Shown: positions 8,422 to 15,739 of the stretch, piece by piece
Layout of the letters: each line of letters opens with the position of its first letter
Position numbering within the stretch: the first letter of the stretch is position 1
DNA from: Lentimicrobium sp.
GTDB taxonomy: Bacteria > Bacteroidota > Bacteroidia > Bacteroidales > Lentimicrobiaceae
Direction of reading: 5' to 3'
Assembly (NCBI GenBank): GCA_019429275.1
Contig: JAHYJC010000025.1
Coordinates: forward strand, 1-64,000
Length of the DNA stretch: 64,000 nucleotides
The notes under the pieces: model-generated
Told to the model about the DNA's origin: nothing
Seen by the model: only the letters and a program-made list of their open reading frames with translations
Database searches by the model: none
Program-made: the position numbers and the translations under genes

Positions 8422-8806
8422 ATGAGAGCATCTTTTGGTTTTTGTTATTGGCTGCCGCGCATTCTTTGCATTCTTGCAATTCTTTTTATCAGTCTGTTTG
8501 CGCTGGATTCATTCGATCCTGAATTATCCCTTTATAAGCAGTTGTCGGGGTTTTTAATGCATATGATTCCCTCCTTTATTTTGGTTGCCTTACTCATCGT
8601 GGCCTGGAAAAAAAGAATTGATTGGTGGTATTATTTTTATTCTTTTAGGCCTTGGGTTAAGCCCATTCATCTACTCCCACAATTACAGGATAAACCATTC
8701 TGTTTGGGAAAGCTTTAAAATACTAATGCTGATTACTTTACCTTTTGTTTTTATTGGTGTATTTTTTATCATAAGTTTTTTGATGCGTAAAAAGCAGCAT
8801 TCATAA
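8422..8806 (+). pseudogene. Small membrane protein gene with a frameshift at an A7 run
   Basis: Frame 1 from 8422 encodes a start plus two hydrophobic segments (LPRILCILAILFISLFALD and MHMIPSFILVALLIVAW), then loses its membrane character and stops at 8718. Frame 2, open to 8806, supplies the natural continuation KKELIGGIIFILLGLGLSP and a last segment LMLITLPFVFIGVFFIISFL. Together they give a four-helix protein of about 127 residues like a widespread small membrane family (I believe DUF7670, from memory). The frames join at AAAAAAA (8608-8614); six A instead of seven would restore one ORF. This may be a sequencing error, a real frameshift, or RNA polymerase slippage. Function unknown. Confidence 0.7.
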
Positions 8807-8875
8807 ATCATGCGATTCAAACCAGCAATGATTTATTTATCTTTACTTCCGATTTCAAATTTCAAGGTTTTGAAG

Positions 8876-9355
8876 ATGAAAGAATACAAATTTCAGGCAG
8901 ATATCATTAAACATGAAACTCTGGATGCTGCCTATATTGAATTTCCTTTTGATGTTAAAAAGGAATTTGGTAAAAAAGGGCAGGTAAAAGTAAAGGCAAT
9001 TATTGATGGTTGTGAATACAGAGGATCTCTGGCAAAAATGGGGTATCACTGTCATATTATCGGACTCAATAAAAAAGTGAGGGAAGCAATTGATAAAAAG
9101 GCCGGTGATAGAGTTGATGTTATTATTACTGAAGATAAGGACGAAAGAACGGTTGAACTACCCGCTGACCTAAACTTGGCTTTTTCCGAAAATTATTTTG
9201 CCGCTCAGCAATTCAACAAGCTTTCATTCTCAAACAGAAAAGAATATGTAACATGGATTGTTTCAGCCAAAAAACAGGAAACACGTGAAGCAAGGCTAAA
9301 AAAAAGCATACAAATGCTTGTTGCCGGGAAAAAGAACCCTTCTGATAAAACGTGA
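8876..9355 (+). CDS. YdeI/OmpD-associated family protein with DUF1905 domain
   Basis: From the ATG at 8876 the protein has 159 residues. The N-terminal part (about 1-90) is a DUF1905-like beta barrel: FQADI, AAYIEFPFDV, GSLAKMGYHCHIIGLNKKVR. The C-terminal part (about 105-155) resembles the YdeI/OmpD-associated domain, with FNKLSFSNRKEYVTWI and a basic tail. An in-frame start at 8810 would add 22 residues with no family match, so I prefer 8876. The family is linked to stress or bacteriocin protection in some annotations, but its biochemical role is not settled. It starts soon after the frameshifted membrane gene. Confidence 0.8.
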   Translation: MKEYKFQADIIKHETLDAAYIEFPFDVKKEFGKKGQVKVKAIIDGCEYRGSLAKMGYHCHIIGLNKKVREAIDKKAGDRVDVIITEDKDERTVELPADLNLAFSENYFAAQQFNKLSFSNRKEYVTWIVSAKKQETREARLKKSIQMLVAGKKNPSDKT

Positions 9356-9429
9356 AAACACAAGCTCCTGTCATTCAGTAGCTTTCATTTCTTATGCAAA
9401 TAAAATTCTAAATTCTAAAATATTAAGGA

Positions 9430-10542
9430 ATGAAGGAAAATGATAAAGTTGTGATGTACATTGGTTCAGAAAGCAAAATTCAACCTATCCGACCCGATCC
9501 AATAATTTCTGATTACAAAGTTGTTCTTTACAAACAGAGAATGCAACCACATTATGCAGTTGAAGCATTGGTTGAAGGATTTAATGTATTAATTGCTGAC
9601 TTTTACAGTAGTGGTTTGGCTGTTTTGAATGAGTTAAAAAAAATTATAAACGAAAAATTTCCGGATTCATCTTTTGACTCACAGCGCCATGCACGCAATA
9701 CCTATCGGGAACTTTCAAATCGTTTGTTATTGAAAATCAGAAATCACAAATTGATTATCAGAAAAGCGCCTGAGATTGGTTGGCTGAAAATTTTGTATCC
9801 CGAATTGGATGACTTCTTGTTACCATTTCCACAAATCCAGGGGCTAAACAGTTCATGGCAATGGTATGTGAATGGAATTTTTGTCCCGGTCTTGCGTCAA
9901 AAGATCTTTCCATGGTATGGAACTTATTTCCCAACCCGTTTTGAACATATTGAACTTTTCGAAAGCTGGCTAAAAGAATATAAAGGCAAAAAGGAAACAG
10001 CCATTGATATTGGAATTGGGAGTGGCATTCTAACTTTTCAGATGCTCAAACATGGTTTTGGCAGCATTTGTGGAACCGATTCGAATCCAAACGCAATCAT
10101 CGGTCTTCAGCAACATATTGAAAAGCATCAATTGCAATCGAAGATTAACCTGAAATTTGGAGATATGTTTGCCAACTGCGATTCTGTTTCTGAACTGGTT
10201 GCTTTTAATCCGCCCTGGTTGCCAGCTTTATACAATCCCGATGGCCTTGACAGCGCAATATATTACGACGCAGATTTATTTCCCCGTTTTTTTAGTGAGG
10301 CTGCAAAACATTTAATTAAGGGTGGAAGGCTGGCAGTAATTTTTTCAAATCTGGCTCAGATAACAAATCATGAAACAGAACATCCAATTGAAAAGGAACT
10401 CTTAAGTGGCGGAAGATTTATAAAAGAGAGATTTATGGATAAGCAGGTTAGACCAGGTTCTAAAAAAACAAGAAGAAAACTTGATCGTCATTCAGCAGAG
10501 CGAGTCGAATTGTGGATATTAAAACCAATAGGAGAGGTTTAA
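9430..10542 (+). CDS. Class I SAM-dependent methyltransferase, PrmC/HemK-like
   Basis: The 370-residue protein has an N-terminal region of about 175 residues that I do not recognise, then a Rossmann methyltransferase domain. Motif I is AIDIGIGSGIL (191-201), the acidic SAM ribose contact is in GTDSNPNAI, and NPPW is at 260-263. NPPY/NPPW is the substrate-amide motif of N6-adenine and N5-glutamine methyltransferases, so the target is an amide or exocyclic amine, but not necessarily a release factor. The C-terminal basic stretch SKKTRRKLDRHSAE could contact nucleic acid, which is inference. It ends 14 bp from the convergent adenylate kinase gene. Confidence 0.8.
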   Translation: MKENDKVVMYIGSESKIQPIRPDPIISDYKVVLYKQRMQPHYAVEALVEGFNVLIADFYSSGLAVLNELKKIINEKFPDSSFDSQRHARNTYRELSNRLLLKIRNHKLIIRKAPEIGWLKILYPELDDFLLPFPQIQGLNSSWQWYVNGIFVPVLRQKIFPWYGTYFPTRFEHIELFESWLKEYKGKKETAIDIGIGSGILTFQMLKHGFGSICGTDSNPNAIIGLQQHIEKHQLQSKINLKFGDMFANCDSVSELVAFNPPWLPALYNPDGLDSAIYYDADLFPRFFSEAAKHLIKGGRLAVIFSNLAQITNHETEHPIEKELLSGGRFIKERFMDKQVRPGSKKTRRKLDRHSAERVELWILKPIGEV

Positions 10543-10556
10543 GAGATTTAAGAGAT

Positions 10557-11726
10557 TTAACGCTTTCTCCTTATACTTGTCTCAATTGCATCCACAATCC
10601 TGTTAAAAACCTCATTAAAGTTTCCAAGGCCGTCAATTCTTGTAACTTCGTGATGTTGCTTGTATTTCTCAATAACCGGTATAGTTTTGGTTTCGTGTTC
10701 CTGAAGTCGTTTTACGATTTTGGCGGTACTACTGTCATATGGCATGCACCCTTCTGTTTTGCTTCGGGCATCAAGGCGACTGATAAGTTCCAGGGTAGGG
10801 ACTTCAATATCAATTATCTGCGAAATTGATGAGCCATGTTTTTTTAACAATCCATCCAGAATGTATGATTGTACCAGAGTTCGGGGATATCCCTTGAAGA
10901 TAAAACCTTTTACATCTTTACTTTCTGCCAGCTTTTTTTCAATGAGTTGCACTACAATTTCATCAGGCACCAACTGACCATTTTCATAATGTTCTTTGAT
11001 TTTTTTTCCTGTTTCAGTATTATTTTTAATCTCCTGATCGAGCATTGGTCCTGTGGCAACATATTCCAGCCCAAAATGCCGGGCAAGCGCTTTGCCCTGC
11101 GAACCCCGCCCTGATCCGGGATAACCGAATAAAACTATATTAAACAGGCTTTTGCTCAGCTCATGCCTTATGATTTCTGTAATCTGATCATGTACCTTTT
11201 CAATTCCCGATGTACCATCCACTTCCAAAAAGATGCCTTTTTCTTTATAAAACTGAAGAACAGGAAGTGTCTTTTCACTATATTCTTTCAGCCTGTTTCT
11301 AATAATCTGTTCATTGTCATCGCTGCGCCCTGAAGTCAGTCCGCGATTCATCAGCCGTTTGACTGATTCTTCTTCAGGGACATTCAAACTGATCAGGCAA
11401 TTCAGCGAAGTATGCATTTTGATCATCAATCCCTCCAGAATGTAGGCCTGAATGTAGGTTCTTGGAAATCCATCGAAGAGAAAGCCATTGGATCCAGAAT
11501 TTTCGGTAATTGTTTTCTCAATAATCTGCACAATAATCTCATCAGGCACCAGTCCACCTGAGGCAATGATGTCTTGTGCTTCCAATCCTAGCCTGGTTTT
11601 TCCGGCCATCTCTTTACGCAAAAGATCACCGGTGGAAATATAATAGAGATTGTACTTTTTTGTAAGAAATTCCGACTGGGTTCCTTTTCCTGCGCCCGGC
11701 GGACCAAATAGTGCGATGTTGAGCAT
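10557..11726 (-). CDS. adk: Tandem adenylate kinase, second domain degenerate
   Basis: Adenylate kinase interconverts ATP + AMP with 2 ADP. This protein has 389 residues instead of about 190-215 because two kinase domains are joined. Domain 1 (1-190) is complete: P-loop GPPGAGKGTQ with K14, AMP-site STGDLLR (31-37), DGFPRT (85-90) and LID-side arginines near 134, 143 and 145; the LID is short. Domain 2 (about 195-389) keeps the fold but has GYPGSGRGSQ with R207 for the P-loop lysine, ATGPMLD where P227 and D230 replace the AMP-contacting D and R, and KGYPRT for DGFPRT. Catalysis should rest on domain 1; domain 2 may be regulatory or structural. Confidence 0.93.
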   Translation of the reverse strand: MLNIALFGPPGAGKGTQSEFLTKKYNLYYISTGDLLRKEMAGKTRLGLEAQDIIASGGLVPDEIIVQIIEKTITENSGSNGFLFDGFPRTYIQAYILEGLMIKMHTSLNCLISLNVPEEESVKRLMNRGLTSGRSDDNEQIIRNRLKEYSEKTLPVLQFYKEKGIFLEVDGTSGIEKVHDQITEIIRHELSKSLFNIVLFGYPGSGRGSQGKALARHFGLEYVATGPMLDQEIKNNTETGKKIKEHYENGQLVPDEIVVQLIEKKLAESKDVKGFIFKGYPRTLVQSYILDGLLKKHGSSISQIIDIEVPTLELISRLDARSKTEGCMPYDSSTAKIVKRLQEHETKTIPVIEKYKQHHEVTRIDGLGNFNEVFNRIVDAIETSIRRKR

Positions 11727-11838
11727 ATTATTTTGATCAGTTATGTATGATTAATCATGGTTCTCTACCCCAAACCTGTATGAATTTTTTCAAAATAATA
11801 CCATGCCGCAATTTTCATTTCATAAATCCGGCGAAGGC

Positions 11839-11866
11839 AAAAAAAAGACGCTTACTCCAGCGTCTC
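11839..11866 (-). terminator. Terminator downstream of RNase Y gene
   Basis: On the minus strand, AGACGCTGGAGTAAGCGTCT forms a hairpin followed by a run of eight T. It lies about 20 bp past the rny stop codon. Confidence 0.85.
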
Positions 11867-11884
11867 TTTTCATCCTTATTTTAA

Positions 11885-13429
11885 TTATTTTGCGAAACTT
11901 ATTGCCCTGGTTTCTCTGATTACGGTAATTTTTATCTGGCCGGGGTAGGTCATTTCATCCTGAATTTTTTTGGAAAGGTCGTACGATATTTTGTTGGCTT
12001 CATCATCTGATACTTTATCGGCTCCAACAATTACCCTGAGTTCTCTACCTGCCTGAATGGCATAGGTTTTAACGACTCCGGGGTAGGAGAGGGCAAGCTC
12101 TTCAAGGTGATTGAGACGCTGAATGTAAGCTTCAACAACTTCACGCCTTGCACCCGGTCTGGCTCCGGAAATGGCATCACAAACCTGTACTATCGGAGCT
12201 ATCAGACTTTCCATTTCCACTTCATCGTGGTGAGCTCCAATGGCATTGCAAATGTCAGCAGGTTCTTTGTAACGCTCAGCCAATTTCATTCCCAGTATTG
12301 CATGTGGCAATTCAGGTTCATTATCGGGCACTTTTCCGATATCGTGAAGTAATCCTGCTCTTTTGGCTTTTTTAGGACTAAGTCCTAGTTCAGCGGCCAT
12401 TGTGGCACACAGATTTGCAACCTCTTTGGAGTGTTGGAGTAAGTTTTGGCCATACGATGAGCGGTATTTCATTTTACCGATCATGCGAATAAGTTCAGGA
12501 TGCAATCCGTGGATTCCAAGGTCTATGGCAGTTCTTTTTCCGGTTTCAATGATTTCCTGTTCTATTTGTTTCCGGGTTTTTGCAACAACTTCTTCAATCC
12601 TTGCAGGGTGAATTCGACCGTCAGTCACAAGTTTATGCAGTGATAGCCTGGCAATTTCGCGCCTGACCGGATCAAAGCCTGAAAGAATTATTGCATCAGG
12701 TGAATCATCAATAACAATCTCAATACCTGTTAGTGCTTCTAATGCTCTAATATTCCTTCCTTCACGACCAATAATCCGTCCTTTGATTTCTTCACTTTCA
12801 ATGTTAAAAACCGATACGCTGTTTTCAATAGCATGTTCAGCTGCAGTTCGTTGAATGGTTTCAATAACAATTTTTTTGGCTTCTGTGTTGGCGGTAAGCT
12901 TAGCTTCTTCTAAAATATCCTTAATGTGAACCATTGATTCTGATTTGGCTTCATCTTTCAAAGCCTCAATCATTTGAGCTTTAGCCTCTTCGGGCGACAT
13001 TCCCGAAATGGTTTCTAATTTCTCTACCTGTTGTTTAACGGCTTTGTCAAGATCTGCCTGTTTTTTATTCAGCAGGTCAAGTTGGGCTGTAAGGTTATCT
13101 TTAATTGCGGTTGTCTCTTTTTGTTTTCTCTGAAGTTCTTCAAATTTTTGAGATAGTGTAACTTCTTTCTGTTTTAGTCGGTTTTCGTTTTTTAATATTT
13201 CTTTGTTTTTCTCCTGATAATTGTTTTCGAAGTCAGTCTTCAATTGCAGATACTTCTCTTTTGCCTGCAGATTTTTATCCTTCAGGATCATCTCTGCTTT
13301 TTCTTCAGCATCTTTAAGGATGTGCTGACTCTTCTTTTCAATGGCCTTTTTTAAGAGGGTAGAAGCAATCAGAACTCCTGCTACCAATCCCGCCACCAAG
13401 GCGGTCAGACCAATTATTAATGTCTCCAT
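11885..13429 (-). CDS. rny: Ribonuclease Y
   Basis: RNase Y is a membrane-bound endoribonuclease that starts mRNA decay. From the ATG at 13429 the protein has 514 residues, the normal family length. It has an N-terminal membrane anchor ([20 protein letters not shown]), a long coiled coil rich in Lys, Glu and Gln (about 30-190), a KH domain with [13 protein letters not shown], and an HD domain with LLHDIGKVP and the following GAHHDE. The frame stays open upstream to 13543, but that stretch is the 6S RNA gene and does not look like protein, so I reject a longer start. The gene follows zapA and 6S RNA on the same strand and is ended by the terminator at 11839. Confidence 0.96.
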   Translation of the reverse strand: METLIIGLTALVAGLVAGVLIASTLLKKAIEKKSQHILKDAEEKAEMILKDKNLQAKEKYLQLKTDFENNYQEKNKEILKNENRLKQKEVTLSQKFEELQRKQKETTAIKDNLTAQLDLLNKKQADLDKAVKQQVEKLETISGMSPEEAKAQMIEALKDEAKSESMVHIKDILEEAKLTANTEAKKIVIETIQRTAAEHAIENSVSVFNIESEEIKGRIIGREGRNIRALEALTGIEIVIDDSPDAIILSGFDPVRREIARLSLHKLVTDGRIHPARIEEVVAKTRKQIEQEIIETGKRTAIDLGIHGLHPELIRMIGKMKYRSSYGQNLLQHSKEVANLCATMAAELGLSPKKAKRAGLLHDIGKVPDNEPELPHAILGMKLAERYKEPADICNAIGAHHDEVEMESLIAPIVQVCDAISGARPGARREVVEAYIQRLNHLEELALSYPGVVKTYAIQAGRELRVIVGADKVSDDEANKISYDLSKKIQDEMTYPGQIKITVIRETRAISFAK

Positions 13430-13483
13430 TTGTAAAAAGTTAGTTGATGTATAGTGAAATGGAGAAAGTTTGGACAAAAAAAA

Positions 13484-13673
13484 CCCGCATTGTCCCATGA
13501 GTTTTGGTAAACCCCAAAACTGCATAAATGAGGCGGCCAGCAACTTCGAACTTCCAATGCTCTCCGAAAAGAGACCCGGTCGAAACCGGGGTAAGGCCTG
13601 TTCTAGGCTAATCTGAGCGTATGCCTCAAAGTTGAAAATGTTGAGTTTACAAACTTTAAAGGATCAATGCGGG
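13484..13673 (-). ncRNA. ssrS: 6S RNA (Bacteroidales-1 type)
   Basis: 6S RNA binds RNA polymerase holoenzyme and mimics an open promoter. On the minus strand the RNA starts with CCCGCATTG (13673-13665) and ends with the complement CAATGCGGG (13492-13484), followed at once by eight T. So the two ends close a terminal stem that is also the terminator, a 6S hallmark. Length is about 190 nt. Inside, CCCCGGTTTCGACCGGG makes a strong apical hairpin and CTTTTCGGAGAG a second. The position right after zapA matches the widespread zapA-ssrS linkage. The precise 5' end is uncertain by several bases. Identification is by structure and context, not by a covariance search. Confidence 0.8.
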
Positions 13674-13708
13674 ATGTCTTAATGTTTTCAAAGAACTTAT
13701 GTTGACTC

Positions 13709-13999
13709 TTATTCCGATAACGCTTCTGTCAATACCTTGTCGATTTCAGAAAGTTTACCGGTAAGTTGCTGATTATGAAACTTTAACTGGGTTTCAAAAT
13801 CAATAGAACTTACCGAAAATTGCAATGCTACCATGGCCAAAAGATCTTGTTTGTCTTTATACTGAAAGTAGCTGGCATATTTTTCAATATCAGTATCAAT
13901 GGCTGATGCAGCTTTCCTTATTGCCTCTTCCTCTCTTCGGTTTATCTTCAATTTGTAAGGCCGGTCTGCAATCACAACAGTTATTGATAGTTCATCCAT
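13709..13999 (-). CDS. zapA: Cell division protein ZapA
   Basis: ZapA bundles FtsZ filaments at the division ring. The 96-residue protein has the ZapA-type N terminus (LSITVVIADRPYKLKINRREEEAIRKAA) followed by a helical, coiled-coil C terminus with YKDKQDLLAMVALQFS. It is preceded on the same strand by a ZapB-like coiled-coil gene (19-bp gap) and followed by 6S RNA. This zapB-like/zapA/6S/rny order supports the call. Confidence 0.92.
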   Translation of the reverse strand: MDELSITVVIADRPYKLKINRREEEAIRKAASAIDTDIEKYASYFQYKDKQDLLAMVALQFSVSSIDFETQLKFHNQQLTGKLSEIDKVLTEALSE

Positions 14000-14018
14000 C
14001 AGGATTATTTACAGTTTG

Positions 14019-14306
14019 TTATTTATTTAAAAGTCCAATGCAACGATCTATGTCCCGCACAAGTTCGTTAATTTTAAGTTTGACGTTTGTCCGGCTTTCT
14101 TCCTTGTTAAGTGATTTCGCCAGTTTGACAACAATTAGTTTATTTTCAAGCTCACTCTGTAAAACCTTCAGATTCTCAACTTGTGCTTTCAACGATCTGA
14201 TTTCACCGGTAAGTTTTTCGTTTTCAGATTTTAAAACTTCATTTGATTCTAAAACCTTTCTTACTTTGTATTCAATCCCGGTTATCAGTGTCTCAACATT
14301 TGTCAT
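14019..14306 (-). CDS. Small coiled-coil protein upstream of zapA (ZapB-like)
   Basis: The 95-residue protein is almost wholly helical with heptad leucines and valines from about 10 to 65 (KVRKVLESNEVLKSENEKL and onwards) and a short basic C terminus. It has no signal peptide. Its size, coiled-coil nature and place just upstream of zapA suggest a ZapB-like partner that works with ZapA at the septum. That role is inferred from context and shape, as coiled coils carry little family signal. Confidence 0.75.
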   Translation of the reverse strand: MTNVETLITGIEYKVRKVLESNEVLKSENEKLTGEIRSLKAQVENLKVLQSELENKLIVVKLAKSLNKEESRTNVKLKINELVRDIDRCIGLLNK

Positions 14307-14326
14307 GAATCCTTCAGTTGGGACGG

Positions 14327-14334
14327 CAAATATA
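14327..14334 (-). promoter_or_regulatory. -7 box for the zapB-like/zapA unit
   Basis: TATATTTG on the minus strand matches TAnnTTTG and would start transcription about 14 nt before the ATG at 14306. No -33 TTTG is seen at the usual spacing. A second TATATTTG lies at 14389-14396. Confidence 0.4.
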
Positions 14335-14450
14335 TATTAAAGTTCGTTTCTCCCACCATATAACCCTTACGGAGGGAGCATTTTTTTTCAAATATACTTA
14401 ATTTTTTATATATATGAATCAATTTTTATATTTTTATTGAAAAATTCAAT

Positions 14451-15734
14451 ATGAACGAAGAGTTCCTTCATTATTTATGGAAATATAAACTTCTAAATAA
14501 ATCTCTTCAAACCCTTGAAGGTGAGCAAATTAGAATTATTTCTCCAGGTATTCATAATCTCAATGCCGGTCCTGATTTTTTTGATGCACGACTTCAAATC
14601 GGTAATACGGTCTGGGCTGGAAATGTTGAAATTCATATCAATAGCTCCGATTGGACAAAACATGGTCATCACAAGGATCCGGCTTACGACAACGTGGTAT
14701 TGCACGCTGTTTATAATCACGATGTTACTGATTCAAATCAGAGAATTCCTGTGTTTGAATTAAAAGGATGTTTCGATGAGAATCTGTTCTCAAGGTACAG
14801 AGATTTTCTTAACTCCCGCTTATGGGTGCCTTGTGCAACTCAGGTAAGTTCGGCCCCTGAAACAGAAATAATACTCTGGCTTGAACGAATGCTAATTGAA
14901 CGCCTGGAAAATAAGTCTGATTTAATAACCGGCTTTCTGGAGTTGGGAAAGAGTAATTGGGAAGAAGCACTTTACTATACTTTAGCCCGGAGTTTTGGAT
15001 TTAATGTCAATAATCTGCCTTTTGAAATGCTTGCACGCTCCTTGCCTTATAAAATTATTGCCCGTCATTCCGATAATCCATTTCAGGTTGAAGCACTAAT
15101 TTTTGGCCAATCGGGTTTGCTCACCGAAGAAGTTACCGATAGATGGGCGCAAGAGCTTTTTAATGAATATGCTTTTTTAAGAAAAAAATACCAGCTCATA
15201 CCTATCCAAAAACATTTATGGAAATTCATGAGGCTGAGACCAGGGAATTTTCCAACCATTCGCTTAAGTCAGTTTGCTGCTTTGTTTTGCACCAGCCAAA
15301 GTCTGCTTTCACGGATTCTGGAAAGTACAACATCCGAAAGTCTCATTAAGCTTTTTAATGGTGTTGAAGCATCTTCATACTGGAACAACCATTATATGTT
15401 CGATAAGGATGTCACATTTCGTAAAAAAACTCTTGGAAAAGAAGCCGTTAAACTACTGATGATCAATGCGGTGTTGCCTTTTATGTTTGTTTATGGCAGG
15501 TCGTTGGATAATGACAACCTGTGTAATCGTGCCCTTGACATTTTCAATAAGTTACCAGGCGAGAAAAATACAATCACGCACAACTGGAAAAAATATGGTC
15601 TGGATGTTAGCACAGCATTTAATACACAGGCCCTTATAGGAATGAAGAAAGAGTATTGCGACAAAAAACGCTGCCTCGATTGCAGAATTGGAGATTTTTT
15701 GTTAAGAAAAGAGTCAGATCAGGATAGCTTATGA
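14451..15734 (+). CDS. DUF2851 family protein
   Basis: This 427-residue protein matches DUF2851, a family frequent in Bacteroidota and of unknown function. Family features include the N-terminal EEFLHYLWKYKLL, NLNAGPDFFDARLQIG, WAGNVEIHINSSDW and HDPAYDNVVLHAVY-like segments; the HINSSDW...H pattern hints at a metal- or nuclease-like site, but this is unproven. The C terminus has a cysteine cluster, YCDKKRCLDCRIG, that could bind metal. There is no signal peptide. It ends 5 bp from the convergent acyl-CoA synthetase gene. Confidence 0.85.
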   Translation: MNEEFLHYLWKYKLLNKSLQTLEGEQIRIISPGIHNLNAGPDFFDARLQIGNTVWAGNVEIHINSSDWTKHGHHKDPAYDNVVLHAVYNHDVTDSNQRIPVFELKGCFDENLFSRYRDFLNSRLWVPCATQVSSAPETEIILWLERMLIERLENKSDLITGFLELGKSNWEEALYYTLARSFGFNVNNLPFEMLARSLPYKIIARHSDNPFQVEALIFGQSGLLTEEVTDRWAQELFNEYAFLRKKYQLIPIQKHLWKFMRLRPGNFPTIRLSQFAALFCTSQSLLSRILESTTSESLIKLFNGVEASSYWNNHYMFDKDVTFRKKTLGKEAVKLLMINAVLPFMFVYGRSLDNDNLCNRALDIFNKLPGEKNTITHNWKKYGLDVSTAFNTQALIGMKKEYCDKKRCLDCRIGDFLLRKESDQDSL

Positions 15735-15739
15735 CCATT

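Noticed and set aside
13430-13543. N-terminal extension of RNase Y
   Set aside because: It overlaps the 6S RNA and its terminator, adds a non-family sequence, and would put the membrane anchor inside the chain.
14341-14400. Hairpin CTCCC...GGGAG followed by T8 on the + strand
   Set aside because: The stem is only five pairs with a long loop and no + strand gene precedes it, so I do not call a terminator.
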